Positions 17,718 through 26,658 of a stretch of DNA of 64,000 bases are shown here, piece after piece. The DNA is from Campylobacter ureolyticus ACS-301-V-Sch3b (GTDB lineage: Bacteria; Campylobacterota; Campylobacteria; Campylobacterales; Campylobacteraceae): NCBI RefSeq assembly GCF_000413435.1, contig NZ_KE340326.1, positions 908,927 to 972,926 of the forward strand, in the 5' to 3' direction. Numbering within the stretch: position 1 is the stretch's first letter; the number at the start of each line of letters is the position of its first letter. Position numbers and translations under genes: made by a program. Below the pieces are notes generated by a model. The model had not been told where the DNA came from. It was given only the letters and a program-made list of their open reading frames with translations, and did not search any database.

Positions 17718-18743
17718 ATGGTAAAAAAATTAGCTATTTTAGCAGTCGCTTCGGCATTTGTTTTTTCAAATTTGAGTGCAAATGACAAAATTTCAGGTCA
17801 AGGTGCAACTTTTCCAATGCCTGTTTATAAAGAGTGGGCAAAACTATACTACAAAGATACAAAAAATCAAGTAACTTATAGTGGTGGTGGAAGTGGAAAA
17901 GGAGTAAGTGCTATAACTGATAGAAATGGAAATTTTGGTGGAACTGACGCAGCTTTAACAAAAGAAGAGTTAAAAGATAAAAAACTTTTACAATTTCCAG
18001 GAGTTACAGGAAGTGTTGTGTTAGCTTATAACATAAATGGTATAAAAGATCATGAATTAAAGCTTGATGGCAAAGCAGTTGCAGGAATATTTAGTGGAAA
18101 AATCACAAAATGGGATGATACATACTTAAAAGAGCTTAATCCAAATTTAAAACTTCCTGCTGCAGACATAGTTCCAGTTGTAAGAAGTGAATCAAGTGGA
18201 ACAACATTTAACTTTACAAGCTATTTAGCAAGAGCAGATAAAGAGTGGGCTAAAAATTATGGTGCTGCAAAAACAATTAATTGGGGCGCAAAAGTAACTC
18301 CAGCTCAAGGAAATCCTCTTGTTGCAAAGACAATAAAGCAAACTCCAAACTCAATTGGATATATTGAATACGCTTATAAAGTTCAAGAAAACTTAGCTGC
18401 AGCAACTCTAAAAACAAAAAATGGTGACTGGGCTGAGCCAACAAAAGAAAACTTTGACCGTGCTGCATTAAACTCAAATTTCAGCATTGATGAGCATTTT
18501 TATGATGTTTTAGCATATAGTGCTGGTGAGAAATCATATCCGATAGTTGCAGCAACATTTATCGTTTTGCCAAGTGATAATGCTGGAGATGGTAAAAAAG
18601 TAACTAAATTTTTTAAATGGGCATTTACAAGCCAAAAGGCTAAAAAAGCAGCTGCTGATTTGGGATATTTACCACTTCCTGATGATACTGTTAAGATGAT
18701 TGAAGAGTATTGGAAAAAATACGACATTCAACCAAATAACTAA
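17718..18743 (+). CDS. pstS: Phosphate-binding periplasmic protein PstS
   Basis: Captures inorganic phosphate in the periplasm for the PstCAB importer. The 341-residue precursor has a signal peptide cleaved after about residue 21 (LSA/ND). Ligand motifs of the family are present: GATF (29-32), SGGGSG (55-60), D77 in GGTDA, and R156 with SGTT (160-163). It is the first gene of the pst operon, behind a PHO-box-like promoter, and is separated from pstC by a strong hairpin, which usually lets the binding protein be made in excess over the membrane parts. Confidence 0.97.
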   Translation: MVKKLAILAVASAFVFSNLSANDKISGQGATFPMPVYKEWAKLYYKDTKNQVTYSGGGSGKGVSAITDRNGNFGGTDAALTKEELKDKKLLQFPGVTGSVVLAYNINGIKDHELKLDGKAVAGIFSGKITKWDDTYLKELNPNLKLPAADIVPVVRSESSGTTFNFTSYLARADKEWAKNYGAAKTINWGAKVTPAQGNPLVAKTIKQTPNSIGYIEYAYKVQENLAAATLKTKNGDWAEPTKENFDRAALNSNFSIDEHFYDVLAYSAGEKSYPIVAATFIVLPSDNAGDGKKVTKFFKWAFTSQKAKKAAADLGYLPLPDDTVKMIEEYWKKYDIQPNN

Positions 18744-18753
18744 ATTTAAAAAC

Positions 18754-18775
18754 TCTCTGCGAATTCTCGCAGAGA
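18754..18775 (+). repeat. pstS-pstC intercistronic hairpin
   Basis: TCTCTGCGA at 18754-18762 pairs perfectly with TCGCAGAGA at 18767-18775 around a four-base ATTC loop. The stem is GC-rich against an AT-rich background. No T-run follows, so it is more likely an RNA-stabilising or processing element for the pstS message than a full terminator. Confidence 0.7.
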
Positions 18776-18801
18776 ACTATAAGCTCACAAAAAGGTTTAT
18801 A

Positions 18802-19683
18802 ATGACAGGTTTTCAGCGCCATGCTTTAAGAAATGAAAAAATATTCTCATTTTTTGCAAAATTGTCTTCAATTTTAGTTTTAATTATTTTACTTATTATT
18901 TTTCTAACACTTTTTTATAGAGCACTTCCTGCTATAGGTGAATTTGGGTTAGGGTTTTTATTTGATTCTACTTGGGATGTGGCAAATAAGCGTCTTGGCG
19001 GTGCAGCTGCTATATTTGGAACGATAGTTTCAACATTTATAGCTATGCTTTTAGCTACGCCTGTTGCTATTGGTATAGCTATATTTTTAACAGAAATTGC
19101 TCCATTTAAAGTTAGGACTTTTTTTAGTGTAAATATTGAATTATTAGCGGCAATTCCCTCTATTGTTTATGGAATGTGGGGTTTTTTATATTTTGTTCCT
19201 TTTGTTCAAAAGCTTTTTGGAGGAACTGGGCTTGGGCTTTTAACTGGTGGACTTGTTTTATCAATTATGATTTTGCCATTTATTGCCTCAGTTACAAGAG
19301 ATAGTATGGAGACAACTCCAGCCATTTTAAAAGAATCAGCTTATGCCTTAGGTGCTACAAAATTTGATGTTATAAAAAATGTTATTTTTCCATATGCAAA
19401 AGCAGGAATTATTGGTTCAATTATTTTAGCTTTAGGTAGAGCGTTTGGTGAGACTATGGCTGTTGCGTTTTTGCTTGGTGGAATTTCTGTAATCCCTGAT
19501 AATATTTCAGATCCAGCAACAAGTATCCCAGTAACACTTGCTTTGCAATTTGGCGAGGCAATGGGAATGAGAGTTTATGAAAGTTCGATGTATTATTTAG
19601 CGCTTATTTTATTTGTTATTAGCTTTATTACGATTGCAGTTGCAAAGTTTGCACTACTTAGAAAGAAAAGGGTAATAAAATGA
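18802..19683 (+). CDS. pstC: Phosphate ABC transporter permease PstC
   Basis: One of the two inner-membrane permeases of the high-affinity phosphate importer. I use the ATG at 18802, which follows AAAAAGG and gives a 293-residue protein of family length beginning MTGFQRH; an ATG at 18700 lies inside pstS and would run through the hairpin. About six hydrophobic segments are visible, with the permease coupling loop ESAYALGATKFDVIKNVIFP-type EAA motif (ends quoted as ESAYALGA and KNVIFP). It is followed by pstA after 13 bases. Confidence 0.95.
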   Translation: MTGFQRHALRNEKIFSFFAKLSSILVLIILLIIFLTLFYRALPAIGEFGLGFLFDSTWDVANKRLGGAAAIFGTIVSTFIAMLLATPVAIGIAIFLTEIAPFKVRTFFSVNIELLAAIPSIVYGMWGFLYFVPFVQKLFGGTGLGLLTGGLVLSIMILPFIASVTRDSMETTPAILKESAYALGATKFDVIKNVIFPYAKAGIIGSIILALGRAFGETMAVAFLLGGISVIPDNISDPATSIPVTLALQFGEAMGMRVYESSMYYLALILFVISFITIAVAKFALLRKKRVIK

Positions 19684-19696
19684 AAAAGGCATCAAA

Positions 19697-20554
19697 ATGA
19701 AAAAATTTATAGCCATAAGAGAAAAAGCCGCTGCAAAAAGAGTAAGAATAAATAAAATAGTAAATTATGTCTCTATTTTCTTTGCAGTTTTGGGACTGTT
19801 TTTTTTAGTGTGGATAATGGTAACTTTGATAGTTAAAGGAATAGCTGGATTTAGTAGTTCTATTTTTATAGATGATACTGTTTTTGGCGGGCTTAGAAAT
19901 GCTCTTATTGGACATACTATTTTAGTAGGAATTGCCTCAATTATAGGAATTCCAATTGGACTAATGGCTGGAACATATCTAAGTGAATATGGCGGAGCTA
20001 ATGATAGAAAATCAAACTTTATAAGAAATATGAGTGATATTATGATGAGTACACCATCAATTGTAATTGGTGCATTTATTTATGCTGTTGTGGTATCACC
20101 ATTTGGTTCTTATAATGGATTTGCTGGAGCTTTGGCTTTGGCTGTTATGATGATACCAGTTGTATTAAAAACAACTGATGATATGCTAACTTTGGTTCCA
20201 CAAAGTTTAAGAGAAGCAGCGTTTGCTTTGGGTGCACCAAAGTATAAAGTTACAATGCAAATTGTATTTCGTGCGGCCAAAAATGGAGTTTTGACTGGAG
20301 TTATTTTGGCTGTAGCAAGAGTTTCAGGTGAGACTGCACCGCTTTTATTTACTTCAGGTGCGTGGGATTTTTTAACTTTAAATCCATTTGGTCCAATGCC
20401 AAGTTTGACAAATACAATTTATGAATTTACTCAAAGTCCTGATGCAGACTTAAACTCAGTTGTGTGGGCGGGAGCGTTTTTGTTAGCGGTTGTGGTTTTA
20501 GGTGTAAATATAATTGGAAGAATTTTAATAAAAACAAAGAAAAATAAAGGATAA
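19697..20554 (+). CDS. pstA: Phosphate ABC transporter permease PstA
   Basis: Partner of PstC in the phosphate-conducting membrane channel. The 285-residue protein has about six transmembrane segments and the EAA loop REAAFALGAPKYKVTMQIV, which contacts PstB. A basic N-terminal tail precedes TM1 (about residues 25-50). The ATG at 19697 is preceded by AAAAAGG; it follows pstC by 13 bases and ends three bases before pstB, so the set is clearly one operon. Confidence 0.96.
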   Translation: MKKFIAIREKAAAKRVRINKIVNYVSIFFAVLGLFFLVWIMVTLIVKGIAGFSSSIFIDDTVFGGLRNALIGHTILVGIASIIGIPIGLMAGTYLSEYGGANDRKSNFIRNMSDIMMSTPSIVIGAFIYAVVVSPFGSYNGFAGALALAVMMIPVVLKTTDDMLTLVPQSLREAAFALGAPKYKVTMQIVFRAAKNGVLTGVILAVARVSGETAPLLFTSGAWDFLTLNPFGPMPSLTNTIYEFTQSPDADLNSVVWAGAFLLAVVVLGVNIIGRILIKTKKNKG

Positions 20555-20557
20555 TTT

Positions 20558-21343
20558 ATGGCAACAATAACAGAAGTTAAAGAAAATCTTGCTTTAAGCA
20601 TAAAAGATTTCTCATTTTGGTATCAAGGAAGCAAGAAACCAAATTTAAATAAAATTAACATGCCAGTGGCTGATAAAAAAGTAACTGCTTTGATAGGGCC
20701 ATCAGGATGTGGTAAATCAACTCTTTTAAGGTCAATTAATAGAATTCATGATCTTTATCCAGGAAATCGCTACGAAGGCGAAATTTCTTTTTGTGGTGAA
20801 AATATTTTAAGTAGCAATATTGATTTGATAAATTTAAGGATAAAAATCGGTATGATTTTTCAACAACCTACTGCCTTTCCAATGAGCATAAAAGATAATG
20901 TTGAATATGGCTTAAAACTTCAAGGCATAAAAGATAAAAAAACACTGTCTCAAATCACTGAAAGTGCCTTAAAAGGTGCAAATATATGGGATGAGGTAAA
21001 GGATAGATTAAATGATGATGCAGGCGGACTTTCGGGCGGTCAAAGACAAAGACTTTGTATAGCAAGAGCTATTGCAGTAAGTCCTGATATTTTGCTTTTT
21101 GATGAGCCAACTTCAGCACTTGATCCAATCTCTACAATAGCTATTGAAGAGCTTATGCATAGACTAAAAGAAAACTACACAATTGTCATTGTAACTCACA
21201 ACATGCAACAAGCTCTAAGAGTTAGTGATTATACAGCATTTATGTATTTAGGAGATTTAATAGAATTTGGCAAAACCGAGCAAATATTTAAAAACCCAAG
21301 AGAAAAACTTTTACAAGAGTATGTAGGTGGAAAATTTGGATAA
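20558..21343 (+). CDS. pstB: Phosphate ABC transporter ATP-binding protein PstB
   Basis: The ATPase that powers phosphate import, acting as a dimer below PstC/PstA. The 261 residues carry Walker [10 protein letters not shown], the Q loop [10 protein letters not shown], the ABC signature LSGGQRQRL, Walker [13 protein letters not shown] and the switch His in VTHNMQQA. No phoU follows; instead the end of pstB overlaps a nucleotidyltransferase gene by 17 bases. Confidence 0.97.
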   Translation: MATITEVKENLALSIKDFSFWYQGSKKPNLNKINMPVADKKVTALIGPSGCGKSTLLRSINRIHDLYPGNRYEGEISFCGENILSSNIDLINLRIKIGMIFQQPTAFPMSIKDNVEYGLKLQGIKDKKTLSQITESALKGANIWDEVKDRLNDDAGGLSGGQRQRLCIARAIAVSPDILLFDEPTSALDPISTIAIEELMHRLKENYTIVIVTHNMQQALRVSDYTAFMYLGDLIEFGKTEQIFKNPREKLLQEYVGGKFG

Positions 21344-21806
21344 TACTCATTTGCCAAAGGGCATTCAAGATAAGTTAATTAAAAAACTAAAATCATTAAA
21401 ACCAAGAGAAATTTGGATTTTTGGAAGTTATGCTAAAGGAACTCCAAAGCCAAGTAGTGATATAGATCTTTTTGTGATTAAAAAAAAGATAAAAAAAGAT
21501 TTTCACGAAGATATTGTAAATTTAAGAAATGAGCTAAATAAGCTAGGAAAAAAATATGGTATTGATATAGATCTTTTTATAGATACAAAAGATTTAGTTG
21601 AAGAAAAACTTTTAGATGAAGATGAGTTTTACACTTCTGTTTTTGATGGAGCTAGTAGAATTTATACAAAAAAAGATGGGATAAATATCTCAATTTTACT
21701 TCAAAAAAAGAGTTGGTTTGATAAAATTATGCAAAAAGTTAAAATTATTTTTATGAAATGTTTTGGAATTAAGGATAGCGATGCTAAGAAAAATAGTGAA
21801 ATTTAG
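21327..21806 (+). CDS. Minimal nucleotidyltransferase (MNT-like) in the pst operon
   Basis: A 159-residue protein of the polymerase-beta-like nucleotidyltransferase superfamily. The catalytic pattern is complete: GSYAKG at 33-38, D45 and D47 in SDIDL, and a third acidic residue, probably D82, in GIDIDLF. Such domains transfer AMP or another nucleotide to proteins or small molecules. Residues about 110-159 form a basic tail I do not recognise. The start is GTG 21327 or TTG 21336; the latter has AGGTGG at ideal spacing. It overlaps pstB by 17 bases and the next gene by 26. No HEPN partner gene is beside it. Function is unknown. Confidence 0.75.
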   Translation: MENLDNTHLPKGIQDKLIKKLKSLKPREIWIFGSYAKGTPKPSSDIDLFVIKKKIKKDFHEDIVNLRNELNKLGKKYGIDIDLFIDTKDLVEEKLLDEDEFYTSVFDGASRIYTKKDGINISILLQKKSWFDKIMQKVKIIFMKCFGIKDSDAKKNSEI

Positions 21807-22602
21807 TTTTATATTCTTATGTATAAATTTATTAAATGCTTATGAGCTTAAAGGATATGGTGCAACCTTTGCAGGTGATAAAGTGGTTGAACTTTCAAAT
21901 TTATATAAATTAAAAACTAAAAATGAAATTTCATATTTTCCAATTGGATCAAGTGGTGGAATAAAACAAGTTTTGCTTAATAAAGCTGATTTTGCAATAG
22001 TTGATATAGCTTTTAAAGATGATAGTTTAGAGTTTATACCATTTATAAAAAGTCCAATTTCCATAAGTTACAATTTACCAAATATTTCAAATTTGGTTTT
22101 AACTCCAAATTTGATATCTAAAATTTTTATAGGAAAAATTAAGTTTTGGAATGATAAAGAAATAGCTCTTTTAAATCCAAATTTAAATCTGCCAAATGAA
22201 AAAATAATTTTTTTTCATAGATATGATGGATCTGGCACTACATTTACAATATCATCTTTTTTAAAAAACAATAGTGATTTTTGGAATTTGCAAAACAGTG
22301 AGTTTATAAATTTTAAGCTAGGAATTGGAAAAAAAGGAAATAAAGAAATAGCTCTTTTTATAAAACAAACTCCTTATTCTATCGGATATGCAAGCTACTA
22401 CTACACGCGAAATTTAAACTCAGTTTATTTGCAATATAAAGGTACAATTTCTCATCCAAAAGATGATAATTACCCTTTGCAAAATTATAGTTACTTTATA
22501 TATAAAAAAGATAGTTCAAAAAAAGAGAATATTGAAAAATTTATTAAATTTATAAAACAAAATTACAATCCAAAAGATGATAAATTAAGCTATTTTGACT
22601 AA
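21781..22602 (+). CDS. Second, short PstS-like phosphate-binding protein
   Basis: A 273-residue secreted protein, signal peptide about 1-20 (LNA/YE), with a PstS-type periplasmic binding fold. Compared with PstS in the same operon it keeps GATF (27-30), a Gly/Ser loop GSSGG (56-60), D75, and R147 with SGTT (151-154), so an oxyanion ligand such as phosphate is likely, but it is about 70 residues shorter. The ATG at 21781 follows AAGGA and is preferred over an upstream ATG at 21763. It ends the pst operon. It may be an accessory binding protein or a sensor. Confidence 0.8.
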   Translation: MLRKIVKFSFIFLCINLLNAYELKGYGATFAGDKVVELSNLYKLKTKNEISYFPIGSSGGIKQVLLNKADFAIVDIAFKDDSLEFIPFIKSPISISYNLPNISNLVLTPNLISKIFIGKIKFWNDKEIALLNPNLNLPNEKIIFFHRYDGSGTTFTISSFLKNNSDFWNLQNSEFINFKLGIGKKGNKEIALFIKQTPYSIGYASYYYTRNLNSVYLQYKGTISHPKDDNYPLQNYSYFIYKKDSSKKENIEKFIKFIKQNYNPKDDKLSYFD

Positions 22603-22672
22603 AATCAAGCTATTTTATTATAAATTTAACTTATTTGATATAGAATAATAAAATTTATTATAAGGAAATTTA

Positions 22673-24625
22673 TTGGCACTTGTTGATTTAATAGATGTAA
22701 AAAAGAAATTTGGTACAAAAAGTATTTTAAATAATGCAAATTTAACTATAAACGATAAAGAGAGAATTGCCATTATTGGAAAAAATGGTGGCGGAAAATC
22801 AACTCTTATGAAAATAATTGCTGGAATTTATACACCTGATGAGGGAAGGGTTGTTACGCAAAATGGTATAAATGTGCAATATCTTGAACAAGCTCCAAAT
22901 TTCAAATCTCATTTTACAGTTGAACAAGCCATAAGATCAGAGCTTAAAGAGATATATAGTGCACTTGATGAATATACAAAAACTTTAAATTTACTTTCCG
23001 ATGATCCTCAAAATAAAGACTTAATACAAAAGCAAAACGAACTTAGCAAATTTATAGATACACACGATGCGTGGAATATAGAAAATAAAATAACTCGTGT
23101 AATTGAGCATTTCGAACTTGATGAGTTTAAAGATAGAGCTATTTCAACTTTAAGTGGTGGCGAGATAAGGCGTGTCGCGCTTGGCGGACTAATACTAAAA
23201 AAACCAGATGTGCTTTTACTGGATGAGCCAACAAACCATCTTGATGTTTATATGGTTAAATTTTTAGAGGAAATGATTATTTCTAGTAACCAAACAATAG
23301 TTTTTATAAGTCATGATAGATATTTTATAGAACGCCTTGCTAATCGCTGTATTGAAATAGAAGATGGTGAAATTCAAAGTTTTGATGGTGGATATGAAAA
23401 TTATTTAATTAAAAAACAAGAAATGCTATCTTCTATGCAAAAAAGCTACGAAACTTTAATAAAAACTTTAAAAAGTGAAGAAGAGTGGCTTAGGCGCGGA
23501 GTAAAAGCTAGACTAAAAAGAGATGAAGGAAGAAAACAACGCGTTATTCAAATGCGAGAAGCTGCAAAGAAAAATCCTGGAATTATACGAAAAGTAAAAC
23601 TTGAGCTAGAAAGAGCAAACGTTAGTTTTAATCATGGTGGACTTGGGCAAAATAGAAAAAAAATGCTTTTTGAGTGTGTAAATTTAACAAAAGCATTGGG
23701 TGGAAAAACACTTTTTAAAAATTTTAATACAAGAGTTTTGCAAGGTGAGAGGATTGGGATAGTAGGAAAAAACGGAAGTGGAAAAAGCACACTTTTAAAA
23801 ACATTTTTAGGGCGAATTTCGCCTGATAGTGGAGTTATAAAAAAAGGTGAATTAAAAATCGGGTATTTCGATCAAATGAGAGAAGGCATTAACGACGATG
23901 ATAGCTTAATAGAAGTTTTTTGCCCAAATGGCGGGGACCATGTTTGGGTTAGAGGCAGATATATGCATGTATATGGCTATTTAAAAAACTTTCTTTTCCC
24001 AAAAGAGTTTTTAACTCAAAAGGTTGGCTCTTTAAGTGGAGGAGAAAAAAATAGGGTAGCTTTGGCTTTACTTTTTACAAAAGAGTATGATTGCTTAATT
24101 TTAGATGAGCCTACAAACGACCTTGACATTGCTACAATTAATATCTTAGAAGAGTATTTAATGAGCTTTGAAGGTGCTGTTATAATCGTAAGCCATGATA
24201 GATATTTTGTAGATAAAGTTACAAATAAGCTTTGGATTTTTGAAAATAGCGGAAATATTAATCAAACATACATGCCATATAGTGAGTATTTAGAACTTGA
24301 AGATGAGATCGAAGAGCTTGATGAAATAGAAAAAGATGCCAAAGAAAAAGCAAATGAGCAACAAGCTCAAAAAAGCTTACAACCAAAAACTCAAACAAAA
24401 CTAAGCTTTAAACAAAATAAAATTTTAAATGAGTATCCAGCTGAAATAGAAAGACTTGAAAACCGTATAAAAGAGCTAAATCACGCACTTTCAACACCTG
24501 AAATTTATAAAGAAGTAGGGATTCAATCTCTTTTTGAAGAACTAGAAGAAAAAAAGGGAATTTTAACAAATATGGAAAATGAGTATTTTGAAGTTTTAGC
24601 GTTGGCTGAGAGTTTTAAAAACTAA
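22673..24625 (+). CDS. ABC-F family ATPase (Uup-like)
   Basis: A soluble 650-residue protein with two ABC cassettes, no membrane segment, and the linker of ABC-F proteins, which act on the ribosome or on translation-linked stress. Cassette 1 has GKNGGGKST and LSGGEIRRV; cassette 2 has GKNGSGKST, LSGGEKNRV and DEPTNDLD. Residues about 570-650 form a charged coiled coil like the C-terminal domain of Uup. It starts with TTG 22673, eight bases after AAGGA; a TTG start gives the natural MALVDL opening. It is a single-gene unit after the pst operon. Confidence 0.93.
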   Translation: MALVDLIDVKKKFGTKSILNNANLTINDKERIAIIGKNGGGKSTLMKIIAGIYTPDEGRVVTQNGINVQYLEQAPNFKSHFTVEQAIRSELKEIYSALDEYTKTLNLLSDDPQNKDLIQKQNELSKFIDTHDAWNIENKITRVIEHFELDEFKDRAISTLSGGEIRRVALGGLILKKPDVLLLDEPTNHLDVYMVKFLEEMIISSNQTIVFISHDRYFIERLANRCIEIEDGEIQSFDGGYENYLIKKQEMLSSMQKSYETLIKTLKSEEEWLRRGVKARLKRDEGRKQRVIQMREAAKKNPGIIRKVKLELERANVSFNHGGLGQNRKKMLFECVNLTKALGGKTLFKNFNTRVLQGERIGIVGKNGSGKSTLLKTFLGRISPDSGVIKKGELKIGYFDQMREGINDDDSLIEVFCPNGGDHVWVRGRYMHVYGYLKNFLFPKEFLTQKVGSLSGGEKNRVALALLFTKEYDCLILDEPTNDLDIATINILEEYLMSFEGAVIIVSHDRYFVDKVTNKLWIFENSGNINQTYMPYSEYLELEDEIEELDEIEKDAKEKANEQQAQKSLQPKTQTKLSFKQNKILNEYPAEIERLENRIKELNHALSTPEIYKEVGIQSLFEELEEKKGILTNMENEYFEVLALAESFKN

Positions 24626-24671
24626 ATTTATTTAGATTTGCTTTTTAATATCCTTATATAAAAATATAATA

Positions 24672-24776
24672 CTATTTTTTGACTTTTATCTTTTTTAATG
24701 TATTAATCATTTGAGCAAAGATTTTATTAATTTCTAAATCGTAATGTGCAAGTGAATCAAAAAAGTGTTTAAATAA
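24672..24776 (-). pseudogene. Possible remnant of a gene (3' fragment)
   Basis: In the 194-base gap after the ABC-F gene the minus strand holds 34 open codons and a TAG, reading like the C-terminus of a real protein (HFFDSLAHYDLEI, then a lysine-rich end). There is no start codon or ribosome site at its head, and a stop lies just upstream. I do not recognise the parent. It may be chance; confidence is low. Confidence 0.25.
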
Positions 24777-24784
24777 TTAAATTA

Positions 24785-24815
24785 TTAAAATTTAAAGGGT
24801 GTAAATTTACACCCT
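24785..24815 (-). terminator. Terminator of the NhaC gene
   Basis: AGGGTGTAAATTTACACCCT at 24796-24815 is a perfect 20-base palindrome just beyond the NhaC stop. Read on the minus strand it is followed by TTTAAATTTT, as expected for intrinsic termination. Confidence 0.7.
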
Positions 24816-24819
24816 AAAT

Positions 24820-26517
24820 TTACTCAACCTTTTTACCAATTATTTTTAAGATAATAAATATAAAAATTACTCCAAGTGCCAATGAAAACACTACCGGTAG
24901 TCCAAAAGATACAGGTAAATAGCCAATAACTATAGAAATTGCACCTATTAATAACGCATAAGGCATCTGTGTTGAGACGTGATCTATGTGGTTACATCCT
25001 GCTCCCATTGAAGAAAGTATTGTCGTATCTGATATCGGTGAACAGTGATCGCCAAATATCGCACCTGTTAATACAGAGCCAATATTTATTATCATATATG
25101 AGTGAAGCGCGTGTTCTGTTAAGCCATTGTATCCGCCTATTGCAAAAGCTAAAGGTATGGCAAGTGGCATTAAAATACCCATTGTTCCATAGCTTGTTCC
25201 TGTGGAAAATGAGATAAATGATCCTAGTATAAAAATAGTTGTTGGAAGAACCCAAAGTGGAACTGAATCTGATAAAATTCCTACCAAATATCTTGAAGTT
25301 CCTAAATCTTTAATAATTGAACTAAGCGACCATGCAAGTAGTAAAATAACTATTGTGATTATCATAGTTTTCCAACCCTTTACCCAAACACTAATTGCTT
25401 CGCTAATTGTAAATATTTTTCTATAAACACCCATAAAAATAGCAACTACAGTTGCAAAAAGCGCAGCTTGAAAAAGCACAACCGAAGCATCAGCATTACC
25501 AAAAGTTTCTCTTAAAGCAAATAGTGAAAAAGGATCAGCTTTGACTTGTTCTAAAATTTCACCTTCTAATGCTCCAAGGCCATTTAGATAAAAACCTAAA
25601 ATAGCACCAAACATTAAAACTAAAATTGGAATTATTGCATTTGATGTTTGAAGCTTAACACCTGCTTTAGGAAGAATTGATTTATCCTCTATATCATCCA
25701 TTTTTATATGGTTTTTAGATGTTGTTATGCCTGTTGTTCTAGCCCTTATCTCAGCTTTATACATAGGGCCAAATTCTCTTGCTGTAATGGCTGTAGCAAA
25801 AACAAAAATTATCATAAATATATTATAAAATCTATACGGAAGTGTCTCTAGAAATATTGCAAATGCATTTACATCAGTCATTCCAATGATTTCATAAGAA
25901 GACTTTATAACAGAAAGCTCATACCCAATCCATGTTGAGATTATAGCTATTCCAGAAATAGGAGCAGCTGTTGCGTCTATAATAAAAGCAAGTTTTTCTC
26001 TTGAAACTTTAAATTTATCAGTAACTGGGCGCATTACAGGTCCGACAATAAGAGCATTAGCGTAATCGTCAAAGAAAACAAAAAGTCCCATTAGCCAAGT
26101 TGAAATTTGTGATGATTTATGGTTTTTAGCTTTTTTTGCAAGCCACTCAGCGACTGCTTTTGTACCACCCATTCTTGTAATTAGTGCAACAACACCACCA
26201 ATCGCTAAAACTTGAAGAATAATTCCTGCATTCCAAGGATCTGCCATTGAGTGAACCATTCTATTACAAACATTTACAAAACCCTTTATAAAAGCACTAA
26301 AAATATTATCTTGTGTTATAAACATCATAAATGTTCCGCTAAAAACACCTATAAAAAGAGAAAAAATAACATCTTTTGTAATAAAAGCCAATGTGATTGC
26401 AACAACTGGAGGAATGAGTGTTAAAATTCCAAATTTTTGAGCGTTTAAATCAGCCAACTCATTTCCAAACATAAGTATTGGAAGAAATAAAAAAATCGTA
26501 AAAATAAATCTTTTCAT
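24820..26517 (-). CDS. Na+/H+ antiporter, NhaC family
   Basis: A 565-residue polytopic inner-membrane protein of the NhaC family, exporting Na+ in exchange for protons for pH and salt homeostasis. About twelve or more hydrophobic helices are visible. FFDDYANALIVGP in the middle and GDHCSPISDTTILSS near 480-495 are strongly characteristic of this family and hold the charged residues of the ion path. The first 20 residues resemble a cleavable signal. It is divergent from the Ste24-type protease across 141 bases and has its own terminator. Some relatives carry other organic cations or acids in exchange for Na+. Confidence 0.9.
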   Translation of the reverse strand: MKRFIFTIFLFLPILMFGNELADLNAQKFGILTLIPPVVAITLAFITKDVIFSLFIGVFSGTFMMFITQDNIFSAFIKGFVNVCNRMVHSMADPWNAGIILQVLAIGGVVALITRMGGTKAVAEWLAKKAKNHKSSQISTWLMGLFVFFDDYANALIVGPVMRPVTDKFKVSREKLAFIIDATAAPISGIAIISTWIGYELSVIKSSYEIIGMTDVNAFAIFLETLPYRFYNIFMIIFVFATAITAREFGPMYKAEIRARTTGITTSKNHIKMDDIEDKSILPKAGVKLQTSNAIIPILVLMFGAILGFYLNGLGALEGEILEQVKADPFSLFALRETFGNADASVVLFQAALFATVVAIFMGVYRKIFTISEAISVWVKGWKTMIITIVILLLAWSLSSIIKDLGTSRYLVGILSDSVPLWVLPTTIFILGSFISFSTGTSYGTMGILMPLAIPLAFAIGGYNGLTEHALHSYMIINIGSVLTGAIFGDHCSPISDTTILSSMGAGCNHIDHVSTQMPYALLIGAISIVIGYLPVSFGLPVVFSLALGVIFIFIILKIIGKKVE

Positions 26518-26658
26518 GTAAAACCATTTCTTTTTAATTTAATAAATTTCGCATTATAACAAATTTATTTGTAAAAACTGCTTTTTCATTATTTTTTTAT
26601 TAAATTTATGCTAAATTACATTTTATAAAATCTTAGAATAAAAATTAATGGAGAATAT

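Noticed and set aside
18700-18801. An in-frame ATG at 18700 as the start of pstC
   Set aside because: It lies inside pstS, would read through the intercistronic hairpin and adds 34 residues unlike PstC; ATG 18802 has a good AAAAAGG and gives the family length.
21327-22602. MNT-HEPN toxin-antitoxin pair
   Set aside because: The nucleotidyltransferase fits the antitoxin-like fold, but its only close partners are pstB and a PstS-like gene. No HEPN (RX4-6H) protein is next to it.
24796-24815. 20-base palindrome as an operator or attachment site
   Set aside because: It directly follows the NhaC stop and is followed by a T-rich stretch on that strand, so a terminator explains it.
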